Below are positions 1 to 5,603 of a stretch of 5,603 nt of DNA, piece by piece. The translations under genes were made by a program, and so were the position numbers. Under the pieces are notes generated by a model. The model made no database searches and was not told the DNA's origin. It saw only the letters and a program-made list of their open reading frames with translations. This stretch comes from an uncultured Bacteroidota bacterium (GTDB taxonomy: Bacteria; Bacteroidota; Bacteroidia; Chitinophagales; Chitinophagaceae): NCBI GenBank assembly GCA_903906615.1, contig CAIVKT010000342.1, positions 1 to 5,603 of the forward strand, in the 5' to 3' direction. Each line of letters begins with the position of its first letter. Positions within the stretch are counted from its first letter, which is position 1.

Positions 1-136
1 GATAGGCAAGCCTATCGCACCTGGAGAAACTCCGCCGCCACCAACACCACCCACGCCTGAGGTATTAGCACAAATGAAAGTGATTGGTGCAAAATACGGG
101 CAGGAGTTTTTCCCGCCAGACTATTTCAAGAAATAG
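1..136 (+). CDS. 3' end of a protein of unknown function (5' partial)
   Basis: The frame is open from the left edge (first whole codon at base 2) to a TAG at 134-136, giving the last 44 residues of a protein. The visible part has two pieces. The first is a Pro/Thr-rich linker at about visible residues 7-19, containing GETPPPPTPPTPE. The second is a short tail with an amphipathic stretch, EVLAQMKVIGAKYG, and the ending QEFFPPDYFKK. A helix followed by YGxEFxPP at the extreme C-terminus recalls the tails of some small cupin-fold proteins, but that is recollection and no cupin residues are in view, so I assign no function. The stop is followed by 132 bp before the next start. There is no convincing terminator, only a weak 4-bp stem at 168-179. 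Frame and stop are well supported; identity is not. Confidence 0.68.
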   Translation, partial: IGKPIAPGETPPPPTPPTPEVLAQMKVIGAKYGQEFFPPDYFKK

Positions 137-155
137 GATAGATCAAAGTAAGGTT

Positions 156-179
156 CAACGTAGAGGCGCAAGATTTTGC
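156..179. repeat. possible half of a degenerate intergenic palindrome
   Basis: The bases caacgtagaggcgcaag followed by attttgc resemble the left arm and centre of GTAGAGgCGCAA...TTGCG-type palindromes that I recall being scattered between genes in Bacteroidota genomes. Here only the centre pairs: GCAA 168-171 with TTGC 176-179 around a GATT loop. The expected right arm (gcctctac) is replaced by aactcacgcacgtct. It could be an eroded copy or a chance match. As a terminator it is weak, with a short stem and no T-run after it. Confidence 0.25.
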
Positions 180-217
180 AACTCACGCACGTCTGGCAGA
201 TAACAGTAGAGAGGTCA

Positions 218-232
218 TTAACGGCCGCTTAA
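218..232. promoter_or_regulatory. small dyad, possible operator
   Basis: TTAA (218-221) and TTAA (229-232) flank the self-complementary core CGGCCG (222-227), with one extra base (C228) breaking perfect symmetry. The dyad ends just before the weak -33-like TG of the candidate promoter for the small secreted protein. That is a plausible position for a regulator, but no regulator family is suggested and short dyads are common by chance. Confidence 0.2.
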
Positions 233-233
233 C

Positions 234-263
234 TGAATATTACCTATTTACTCCATACATTTG
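234..263 (+). promoter_or_regulatory. candidate Bacteroidota-type promoter with TAnnTTTG -7 element
   Basis: TACATTTG at 256-263 is an exact match to TAnnTTTG, the -7 consensus of the primary sigma factor of Bacteroidota. A weak -33 counterpart, TG at 234-235, lies 20 bases upstream, which is the expected spacing. The G of the -7 box is only 5 bases before the ATG at 269, so transcription would begin at or next to the start codon and the mRNA would have essentially no leader. Either the gene is leaderless or the true promoter lies further upstream. Confidence 0.45.
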
Positions 264-268
264 ACTTG

Positions 269-685
269 ATGAAAAAAGCACTCATACTCGCCACACTGTG
301 TATTACCAGTTTCGGTAGCCATGCCCAAACCACAACTACCGATCGTACCAATAATAAAACTACTAATACAAAAACGGTCAACCTGAATAACGGCAACTAT
401 TCGTATACCGACTATTATTCCAATGATAGCCACACTTACGATTATTATGGCCGGTCGAACAGCTACTATGCCCCGGTGTTCATTGTCCCTAATGGCTTTC
501 GCTCGGTGAGCGAAGAAAACCAGCTCATGGAGCAGATGATCGCAGAACGGCGCAGGCAGGAAAGAGAAGACAACAGCACGCCAGATGAGCGCGAACAGGC
601 CCGCCGCAAGCACGAAGAAGAGCTGGCCGCGCGCAGAAAAGCCGCCGAAGAAAGGACTAAACCAACAGCGAAAGCAAAAAAGTAA
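269..685 (+). CDS. small secreted protein of unknown function, Tyr-rich with charged helical tail
   Basis: This 138-residue protein begins with a clear Sec signal peptide: KK at residues 2-3, hydrophobic core at about 4-15, predicted cleavage after SHA with Gln20 becoming the new N-terminus. Cys11 does not sit in a proper lipobox (TLC), so it is probably not a lipoprotein. Residues 21-43 are Thr/Asn-rich and low in complexity. Residues 44-67 hold nine tyrosines mixed with Ser, Asn and Asp. A short hydrophobic patch (PVFIVP) follows at 69-74. Residues 81-130 are dominated by Glu, Arg, Lys and Ala and should form a long charged helix or coiled coil, ending in a Lys-rich tail. There are no catalytic motifs. 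I chose ATG 269 over the adjacent in-frame TTG 266 because the ATG starts directly on the signal peptide. No Shine-Dalgarno is seen. A periplasmic or envelope-associated structural role is conceivable, but I recognise no family. Confidence 0.75.
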   Translation: MKKALILATLCITSFGSHAQTTTTDRTNNKTTNTKTVNLNNGNYSYTDYYSNDSHTYDYYGRSNSYYAPVFIVPNGFRSVSEENQLMEQMIAERRRQEREDNSTPDEREQARRKHEEELAARRKAAEERTKPTAKAKK

Positions 686-739
686 GGTACTCAAGCCCTG
701 CTGGAAATGAGTAATTCGCCAGCTGCTGGTTGCACTCGT

Positions 740-764
740 GGCAGGGGCTCGGCTTGCCCGTGCC
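740..764. other. hairpin in the GC-rich spacer
   Basis: GGCAGGGGC (740-748) and GCCCGTGCC (756-764) form a 9-bp stem with one mismatch around a 7-base loop. It lies 55 bases after the stop of the small secreted protein and is followed by ttcacccg rather than a run of T. It is therefore not a classical intrinsic terminator, though it could stabilise the 3' end of the upstream message or belong to an unrecognised RNA. Confidence 0.3.
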
Positions 765-878
765 TTCACCCGCGACGGACAACTCCACACCTTGTGTCCC
801 GAAGAGTAGTCTTTCTTCTTCAGAGGGTTCTTCAGTTCGGGTTGTGTGAGCAATACAACACTCATAACCAAAAAAATC

Positions 879-924
879 TATAGAATATCCCAATTTTATT
901 TCGGATATTTATACCCATTCTATA
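879..924. promoter_or_regulatory. nested inverted repeats in the AT-rich leader of the giant gene
   Basis: TATAGAAT (879-886) is the exact reverse complement of ATTCTATA (917-924). Inside it, AATATCC (884-890) is the exact reverse complement of GGATATT (903-909). The two pairings share bases 884-886, so they are partly alternative. ATATCCC also occurs as a direct repeat (885-891 and 922-928). A poor -7-like box, TATTTCGG (897-904, six of eight matches to TAnnTTTG), lies within the outer pair with no good -33 partner. The block ends 20 bases before the ATG at 945, so it could be an operator or a leader structure. AT-rich DNA produces such matches easily. Confidence 0.3.
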
Positions 925-944
925 TCCCTAATTCTTCTGAAAAT

Positions 945-1010
945 ATGCGATCCACTTTCCGCTGGATATTTTCAACGCTATTGCTGCTCATTGCGTACTC
1001 CGTGCATGGG
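945..1010 (+). other. signal peptide of the giant surface protein
   Basis: Residues 1-22 have the three Sec regions: Arg2 and Arg6 at the N-terminus, a hydrophobic core IFSTLLLLIAY at residues 8-18, and the cleavage site VHG before Gln23. A glutamine at the mature N-terminus also occurs in the small secreted protein upstream (SHA before Gln20). It is a common feature of Bacteroidota exported proteins, where Gln can cyclise to pyroglutamate. Confidence 0.85.
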
Positions 1011-4000
1011 CAGTTAACTGTAGGTTTCACAGCCACGCACCTCGCCGGTTGTCCGCCGCTGGTAGATACATTTATAAATACCACCACACCCACCGCAGGC
1101 ACCACCTATGTATGGGATATGGGCAATGGCTCAGGCCCTATCACACTTACCAATCCTGCCACCAGCTATTTGTCATCAGGCACTTATACCGTTACACTCA
1201 CGGCCACCAATGGTAGCTTTACCAGCAGGGCTACACAGGTCATTACCGTATATCCTTTGCCCACTGTTGGCTTCACAGTCAGCGATACTGCCATATGCCC
1301 TGGTGTGCCTATCACCTTTACCAGTACCTCTGTGGGTAATGTACCCGGCCCTGTTACTTATACCTGGTCTTCCGGCGATGGTTATTCGTCCTCCGTTTCG
1401 CCCTATACGCACGCTATTGCGTTGCCGGGACACTACAACATCACCTTAACTGCCACCAATGCCGATGGCTGTGTGGCCTCGCTCACCAAGCCTGCGTATG
1501 TGCATGTGTTCACGCCGCCTGCGCCTTCAGTTACGGCAAGTACCACACTTATCTGCCACCCTTCAGGCACAGTGAATTTTACAAGCTCCATAACAGGCAC
1601 ACCCTCGTATACTTACACCTGGTCCTTTGGTGATGGCAGCCCCCCGTCCACGCTTGCCGATCCATCACACTTTTATAGCGCTCCCGGCTCCTATACCGTA
1701 AAACTTACAGTAACTGATGGCAATGGCTGCGAGGATAGTATTTCCCTGCCCAACTATATCACCGTTACACACCTTGCTGCCGCATTTACAGCCCCTGATA
1801 CTGCCTGTGTAAATAGTCCCGTCACTTTCACCAACACCAGTACCGCTTATACTTCTGACAAATGGTACTACGGCACCGGTGATTCTGCAATAACAACTAA
1901 CGGCAATTATACCTACAACACCAGGGACAGCTATTTTGTTAAGCTGGTGGTTACAGATGGCAGTTGTTCCGATACCGTTACGCACCGCATCATCATTCCT
2001 AAAGCTGTTGTTAGCTTTAGTATTACGCCTATACACCCTTGCCCTGCACCCGAGGTGAGTACCTTTACTGCCTATGTGCCGGGTGGCTCTACAGTCGCCT
2101 GGAGCTTTGGCGACCGTGGCTCCGGCTCCGGCCTTATTACCACGCACACTTACACAAGTGATACTAATGTGAATATACAAATGATCTCCACAAGCGATCT
2201 CGGTTGCAAGGATACCGTAAACCAGTCGTATGTTATCCGCGATATTATATTCTCGGCATACAATACTGGTTATCGTTTTGGGGGTTGTGTACCCTTTGAT
2301 TGCGCTCCTATCATCAATATACTGACAGATACATTATTTTTTCCATATCGGCTTCCTTATCCATATACGCCGATCTCCTATTCCTGGAACTTTGGTGACG
2401 GGTCTGCGCTGGATACAGACGCATCGCCTAATCATATATATACCGTATCGGGCAATTATTATATACACTTGAATATCGTTACCGGTAATGGCTGCCACGA
2501 ATCCTACCTCGATTCCACACGTGCGGGCATAGCCCCGGTGGTTACCTTCACAGCTACACCCCTGCGGGAGTGTTACCGGAATAACGACATCACCTTTACA
2601 AGAACTATATTATCCGGCATAGTCAATTATAACTTCTGGAAATTTGGAGAAGGTACCCTCGATGCCGGCGAGAGTGATACCTCATCTACGACCATCGCTA
2701 AAGTAACGCATCATTTTGTGGAACCGGGTATTTTTACAGACACCCTGATCTCGTATGATAATGGCTGCCCTGATACCTTCATACGGCACGATTATGTGAT
2801 CATAGACTCGCCCATGGCACGTGTTTTCGATACTGTTCTTTGCCACCCGGTAAAAACAGTACAGTTCCGGGACTCATCACTTGGCGATAACACCTGGAAG
2901 TGGTATTTCGGCGATGGGGATAGCTCCTCTCTTAGAAATCCGCTGCATGTATACCCCGATGAGCTCACATACCACGCTACTTTTGTGTGCTACAATATTG
3001 CCAGTGGTTGCAGGGATACAGAGCAGATCGTGGCGAACACAGAAAGGATAGCCGGTGTTATCTCTACGCCTGATACAGCCATATGCCGGGATGATAATGT
3101 GACGCTCACTTTTGATCCTACATTGAATTCTTCTTTCATCTCCTATTATGATTGGAGTTCGTCTCCGGGTACTTCAGGCGACTATTCCAACCGTTATTTC
3201 TCCGATACTTTTCATACAACGGGTATCTATACTATTGTATTCGTTGCCAAGGATGAGAATGGTTGCATAGATACCGTTACCAGGGCGAACTATATTCATG
3301 TGTCGAAGCCGATGGCGCATTTCACCGTAGCGCCCCCCAGTGTGTGCTGGGGCATGGGCAACACTTTCACTGATGCCAGCACTGATATACCCGGCGCTTT
3401 CATCACTCATTACCACTGGGCTTATGGCGATAGCGCTGTTGGCAATACCGGGCCAGTCATCAACCACGTCTATACGGCCTCAGGCACTTTTACCACCACC
3501 GAGATCGTTACCGACAATGTGGGCTGTATGGATACGCTCTCGCGGGCTTCTTCCGTCACTATATTTCACCCTGTTGCGGGCTTCTCGGCCAGCGCCACGC
3601 ATGTATGTGCTTATACCGGTGTGCATTTCACCAACACATCCACTGCCGGTAGTTCTTTCTGGCTGTTTGGCGATGACAGCACTTCTACACTTACCAGCCC
3701 CACGCATAGCTATAGAGATACCGGTCATTACATGGTAAGGCTGGTACTCACAGATGCACATGGCTGCAGGGATACGGTTACACGCACACAATACATCACA
3801 GTTACCAAGCCGCATGCAGCTTTCTCATTAGACGACTCTGTGGCCGTATGCCCGCCGCTGGTGGTGCATTTTACGAATGCCAGCTCGGGTGGTATCAGCT
3901 ACCGGTGGGAGTTTGGCAACGGTGGCCCATCCAATGCACTCAACCCCAACAATACCTATACCGCGCCGGGCTACGATACGGTATCGCTGGTGGTCACCGA

Positions 4001-5603
4001 TACTGCCGGCTGCACCGATACTGCCTATGCCCACGTCAAAATATTTGGCTATGCAGGTGCCTTCAATTATAATACAGATTCCGGCTGTGCGCCGCTGTTT
4101 GTCGCCTTCAATGTAGACCTCAGTAACATATCCGCTACCAGCACCATTACATGGGACTTCTCCGATGGCATTGTGCGAACAACCGGCCGCTCCGACACCA
4201 TATCGCATACCTATGTGTTGCCCGGCGCGTTTGTGCCAAAGCTCATCATCAGCGATGCCGGTTGTATAGATACCAGCCGCGGCGCAACAGCTATTAAGGT
4301 AGATGCCATACGGCCGGGCTTCACCGCCGTGCCCGATCCTGTTTGTGCCAATGATACGCTCTTCCTCGCTGATACATCCATCAGCTTCTGGTCGGGCATC
4401 ACCGGCCATAGCTGGAATTATAATGGCGCTACAAGTACATTAGATTCACCGCTTGCCGTCTTTACTGCTGCGGGTACCGACTCCGTTATCTTGCACACAA
4501 CAGATGGCTGGGGCTGCACCGCCACTGCTGTACAGATAGTAACTGTAAATCCCGCCCCATATGCCGGGAGAATTACTACTAACCTCGTTAATACTTTTTG
4601 TATCGGATATAAATTCATAGTGCAGGATACAGTAGCGGGTGGGGTATGGAGCTTTAGCAATGGGCATGTATCCATCTCCGGCGATACCATCACCGCCATC
4701 TCTGCCGGCACCGATACTTTGTACTATACCGTTACCAATGGCTGCGGCCCCGCTGTAGCTATTGATACCTTCCATGTTCCGCCACCATTGCCGCCCATCA
4801 CGGGCAATACCGGTATTTGTGTCGGCGATTCCACCATTCTCCGCGACTCCGCGTTTGGTGGCACTTGGATGGGAGGTAATGCGCATGTACAGGTTGGCGA
4901 CAGGTATTCAGACTCTGTTATTATAGGTATATCCGCCGGCACAGCCACAGTTACTTACAATATGGACCTCGGCTGCTATACTACCACAGTGGTGACCGTG
5001 AATACCATGCCCGCAGTGGCCACCAATGTGGCGGAGATAATATGCTTTGGCGGCAATGACGGCAGTATCACCATACTGCCCGGTGCAGCCGATTCCGCTT
5101 ATCATTACCATTGGTCCAACGGCGACTCCACTTCCTCCATCAGTGGCCTGGCACCCGGCACCTACGCTGTGCGCATCAGCGATACCGTATCGCAATGCGC
5201 CATCACAGACAGCTTCACCATCACCACTCCGGACTCTCTGCAGATCACCGCCGATATTACCAACGTACTGTGCCTGGAACCCAACGGCGCCATAAGCATT
5301 AAAGTGGCAGGTGGTACACCCCCGTATAAATATGAATGGTCCGACAAGTCCACAGGTAGCAGTATCAGTAATGTGGCTGCAGGTACTTACTCCGTAACCG
5401 TAACAGATGCTAACGGCTGCACCCAAAAATACGCCACAAAGCTCGAAGACAGTGCTTGCCACGACATCATCATCTTCAACGCCATATCGCCAAACGGTGA
5501 CGGCATCAACGATACATGGGTGATCGAAGGCCTGCAGCACTATCCCGGCAATACCGTACAGGTATTTGATAAATGGGGCAATGAAGTATTTGAAGAGACC
5601 AAC
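945..5603 (+). CDS. giant PKD-repeat surface protein with type IX secretion type-B C-terminal domain (3' partial)
   Basis: One frame runs without a stop for 1553 codons and leaves the window open. The protein is probably exported by Sec and then carried across the outer membrane by the type IX system to the surface or medium, as for SprB-like adhesins and many Bacteroidota polymer-binding proteins. Order: signal peptide 1-22; about fourteen PKD-like beta-sandwich repeats 24-1205; two Ig-like modules 1206-1357; two SprB-type repeats 1358-1502; start of the gliding-motility-associated C-terminal (CHU_C) domain from about 1507. No enzyme domain is visible, so a structural or adhesive stalk is the likeliest role. 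ATG 945 is the first ATG after the in-frame stop at 807-809, and the signal peptide follows at once. The A-rich gaaaat before it is not a Shine-Dalgarno. About 40 residues of the sorting domain probably lie beyond the edge. The partner or substrate is unknown. Confidence 0.93.
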   Translation, partial: MRSTFRWIFSTLLLLIAYSVHGQLTVGFTATHLAGCPPLVDTFINTTTPTAGTTYVWDMGNGSGPITLTNPATSYLSSGTYTVTLTATNGSFTSRATQVITVYPLPTVGFTVSDTAICPGVPITFTSTSVGNVPGPVTYTWSSGDGYSSSVSPYTHAIALPGHYNITLTATNADGCVASLTKPAYVHVFTPPAPSVTASTTLICHPSGTVNFTSSITGTPSYTYTWSFGDGSPPSTLADPSHFYSAPGSYTVKLTVTDGNGCEDSISLPNYITVTHLAAAFTAPDTACVNSPVTFTNTSTAYTSDKWYYGTGDSAITTNGNYTYNTRDSYFVKLVVTDGSCSDTVTHRIIIPKAVVSFSITPIHPCPAPEVSTFTAYVPGGSTVAWSFGDRGSGSGLITTHTYTSDTNVNIQMISTSDLGCKDTVNQSYVIRDIIFSAYNTGYRFGGCVPFDCAPIINILTDTLFFPYRLPYPYTPISYSWNFGDGSALDTDASPNHIYTVSGNYYIHLNIVTGNGCHESYLDSTRAGIAPVVTFTATPLRECYRNNDITFTRTILSGIVNYNFWKFGEGTLDAGESDTSSTTIAKVTHHFVEPGIFTDTLISYDNGCPDTFIRHDYVIIDSPMARVFDTVLCHPVKTVQFRDSSLGDNTWKWYFGDGDSSSLRNPLHVYPDELTYHATFVCYNIASGCRDTEQIVANTERIAGVISTPDTAICRDDNVTLTFDPTLNSSFISYYDWSSSPGTSGDYSNRYFSDTFHTTGIYTIVFVAKDENGCIDTVTRANYIHVSKPMAHFTVAPPSVCWGMGNTFTDASTDIPGAFITHYHWAYGDSAVGNTGPVINHVYTASGTFTTTEIVTDNVGCMDTLSRASSVTIFHPVAGFSASATHVCAYTGVHFTNTSTAGSSFWLFGDDSTSTLTSPTHSYRDTGHYMVRLVLTDAHGCRDTVTRTQYITVTKPHAAFSLDDSVAVCPPLVVHFTNASSGGISYRWEFGNGGPSNALNPNNTYTAPGYDTVSLVVTDTAGCTDTAYAHVKIFGYAGAFNYNTDSGCAPLFVAFNVDLSNISATSTITWDFSDGIVRTTGRSDTISHTYVLPGAFVPKLIISDAGCIDTSRGATAIKVDAIRPGFTAVPDPVCANDTLFLADTSISFWSGITGHSWNYNGATSTLDSPLAVFTAAGTDSVILHTTDGWGCTATAVQIVTVNPAPYAGRITTNLVNTFCIGYKFIVQDTVAGGVWSFSNGHVSISGDTITAISAGTDTLYYTVTNGCGPAVAIDTFHVPPPLPPITGNTGICVGDSTILRDSAFGGTWMGGNAHVQVGDRYSDSVIIGISAGTATVTYNMDLGCYTTTVVTVNTMPAVATNVAEIICFGGNDGSITILPGAADSAYHYHWSNGDSTSSISGLAPGTYAVRISDTVSQCAITDSFTITTPDSLQITADITNVLCLEPNGAISIKVAGGTPPYKYEWSDKSTGSSISNVAAGTYSVTVTDANGCTQKYATKLEDSACHDIIIFNAISPNGDGINDTWVIEGLQHYPGNTVQVFDKWGNEVFEETN
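1014..4559 (+). repeat. array of about fourteen PKD-like repeats (protein level)
   Basis: Repeat units of about 76-98 residues start near bases 1014, 1257, 1515, 1776, 2004, 2244, 2538, 2814, 3051, 3312, 3573, 3813, 4053 and 4317. Each has an early Cys, a central Trp/Tyr-x-x-G-D/N-G core, a G-x-Y/F-x-V strand and a closing G-C-x-D-T. The core is textbook in repeats 3 (WSFGDG), 6 (WNFGDG) and 8 (WYFGDG). It is close in 2, 5, 7, 10, 11, 12 and 13 (for example WKFGEG, WLFGDD, WEFGNG, WDFSDG). It is worn in 1 (WDMGNG), 4, 9 and 14. The DNA copies have diverged, so this is an old array rather than a recent tandem expansion. The fold is known for extended surface stalks and carbohydrate or protein contacts. 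Boundaries are approximate. Confidence 0.85.
4560..5015 (+). repeat. two Ig-like modules, bacterial Ig group-2 style
   Basis: After the last PKD unit the pattern changes. The first module (4560-4796) reads FCIG, then GGVWSFSNG, ISGDTITAISAGTDTLYY and TVTNGCG. This is the layout of Ig-like repeats often found just before sorting domains in Bacteroidota. The second (4797-5015) has ICVGDSTIL, GGTWMGGN, ISAGTATVTY and LGC. It is more worn, having lost the usual Ser-rich segment after the Trp. The two are joined by a Pro-rich hinge (PPPLPP). They probably act as rigid spacers between the stalk and the C-terminal region. Confidence 0.65.
5016..5450 (+). repeat. two SprB-type repeats
   Basis: Unit one (5016-5249) has ICFGGNDGSITI, then HYHWSNGDSTSSISGLAPG and TYAVRISDT. 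Unit two (5250-5450) has LCLEPNGAISIKVAGG, then PPYKYEWSD and AAGTYSVTVTDANGC. The combination of C-x-G-x-x-D/N-G-x-I, Y-x-W-S, S-I-S-x-L/V-A/P-x-G-T-Y and D-x-x-G/Q-C matches the short repeat first described in SprB, the mobile gliding adhesin of Flavobacterium johnsoniae. Such repeats also occur in many type IX-secreted proteins that are not gliding adhesins, so gliding cannot be concluded. Confidence 0.8.
5463..5603 (+). other. N-terminal half of the gliding-motility-associated C-terminal (CHU_C, type-B) sorting domain
   Basis: The sequence following ACHD opens with IIIFNAISPNGDGINDTW and continues WVIEGLQHYPGNTVQVFDKW and GNEVFEE. SPNGDGxND and the V-x-x-F-x-(K/R)-W-G-x-x-V-(F/Y) strand are hallmarks of the type-B sorting domain of the type IX system. 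Forty-seven residues are visible of a domain that is usually about 85-90 long. The window ends inside it, which explains the missing stop. In characterised examples this domain directs outer-membrane translocation and usually needs a PorP/SprF-family partner. No such gene is in this window. Confidence 0.9.

Larger units (their letters stand above)
686..944. other. spacer, no supported gene
   Basis: These 259 bases separate the small secreted protein from the giant surface protein. The first part (about 690-845) is GC-rich and the last 100 bases are AT-rich. The frame of the preceding gene stays open after its TAA, and from ATG 707 to TAG 881-883 it would encode 58 residues rich in Arg, Cys and Pro, with no signal peptide or recognisable motif. 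The minus strand is also open here in two frames. None of these readings looks like a real protein. The GC-rich half could be an eroded gene or a noncoding RNA, but I cannot show either. Confidence 0.5.

Noticed and set aside
248..871. Minus-strand open frame of about 205 codons opposite the small secreted protein and the spacer
   Set aside because: Most of it is antisense to the gene at 269-685, which has a clear signal peptide. The hydrophobic runs in the antisense product arise from the complement of Asn/Tyr/Asp codons. No motif is recognisable.
657..893. Minus-strand open frame of 78 codons over the spacer
   Set aside because: It has a CHEC pair but no wider zinc-binding pattern, it overlaps the end of the upstream gene, and its start lies in AT-rich DNA without support. 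Retained only as part of the unexplained spacer.
1..944. tRNA or other known structured RNA
   Set aside because: I saw no cloverleaf arms or recognisable riboswitch core in the three noncoding stretches. This is by eye only, without a covariance search.
1108..1449. + strand open frames in other phases inside the giant gene (also 3340-3738, 3848-4072, 3877-4116 and 5047-5295)
   Set aside because: Their products are Pro/Leu/Ile-rich out-of-phase readings of PKD or SprB repeat DNA without motifs.
1665..2180. Long minus-strand open frames inside the giant gene (also 3828-4409, 4446-4886 and 4908-5540)
   Set aside because: They are antisense shadows of a Thr/Ser/Asp/Gly-rich reading frame whose codon bias suppresses stops on the other strand. 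The + frame carries continuous domain signatures across all of them.
945..5603. Possible frameshift or pseudogene in the giant gene
   Set aside because: Codon-by-codon reading from 945 to 5603 stays in one frame with no internal stop, and repeat signatures continue throughout.
945..5603. CRISPR array, insertion sequence or tandem DNA repeat
   Set aside because: The periodicity is at the protein level (about 75-100 residues). The DNA copies have diverged, with no identical short repeats with spacers, no transposase and no terminal repeats.

Overview
The window looks like a piece of a Bacteroidota chromosome, probably from a Chitinophagaceae-like soil or aquatic lineage. The evidence is a very long secreted protein built from PKD-type repeats and ending in a gliding-motility-associated (type IX secretion, type B) C-terminal domain. 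Both complete protein starts carry signal peptides with a glutamine just after the predicted cleavage site. Start codons lack a Shine-Dalgarno sequence, and one upstream site matches the phylum's TAnnTTTG promoter element. The species cannot be named from the sequence.

Layout, all on the + strand: (1) 1-136 is the 3' end of a gene whose start lies outside the window. It encodes a proline-rich linker and a short tail. (2) 137-268 is a spacer with a half-palindrome, a small dyad and a good candidate promoter lying almost on top of the next start codon. (3) 269-685 encodes a 138-residue secreted protein of unknown function, with a Tyr-rich middle and a highly charged helical tail. (4) 686-944 is a spacer: a GC-rich half with no convincing gene, then an AT-rich half with inverted repeats in front of the next start. 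(5) 945-5603 is one uninterrupted frame of 1553 codons still open at the window edge. It encodes a signal peptide, about 14 PKD-like repeats, two Ig-like modules, two SprB-type repeats and the first half of the type-B sorting domain.

The large protein is best read as a cell-surface, adhesin-like stalk that crosses the inner membrane by Sec and the outer membrane by the type IX system. The small secreted protein could be an envelope protein, but nothing in the sequence ties the two functionally. The 259-bp gap between them argues against a tight operon.

No new defence, mobile or RNA system is evident. The points most worth a second look are the regular two-cysteine pattern of the stalk modules, the dense D-(S/T)-(A/I/L/V/M/T) motifs matching the Bacteroidota O-glycosylation signal, the possible leaderless start of the small gene, and the unexplained GC-rich spacer.
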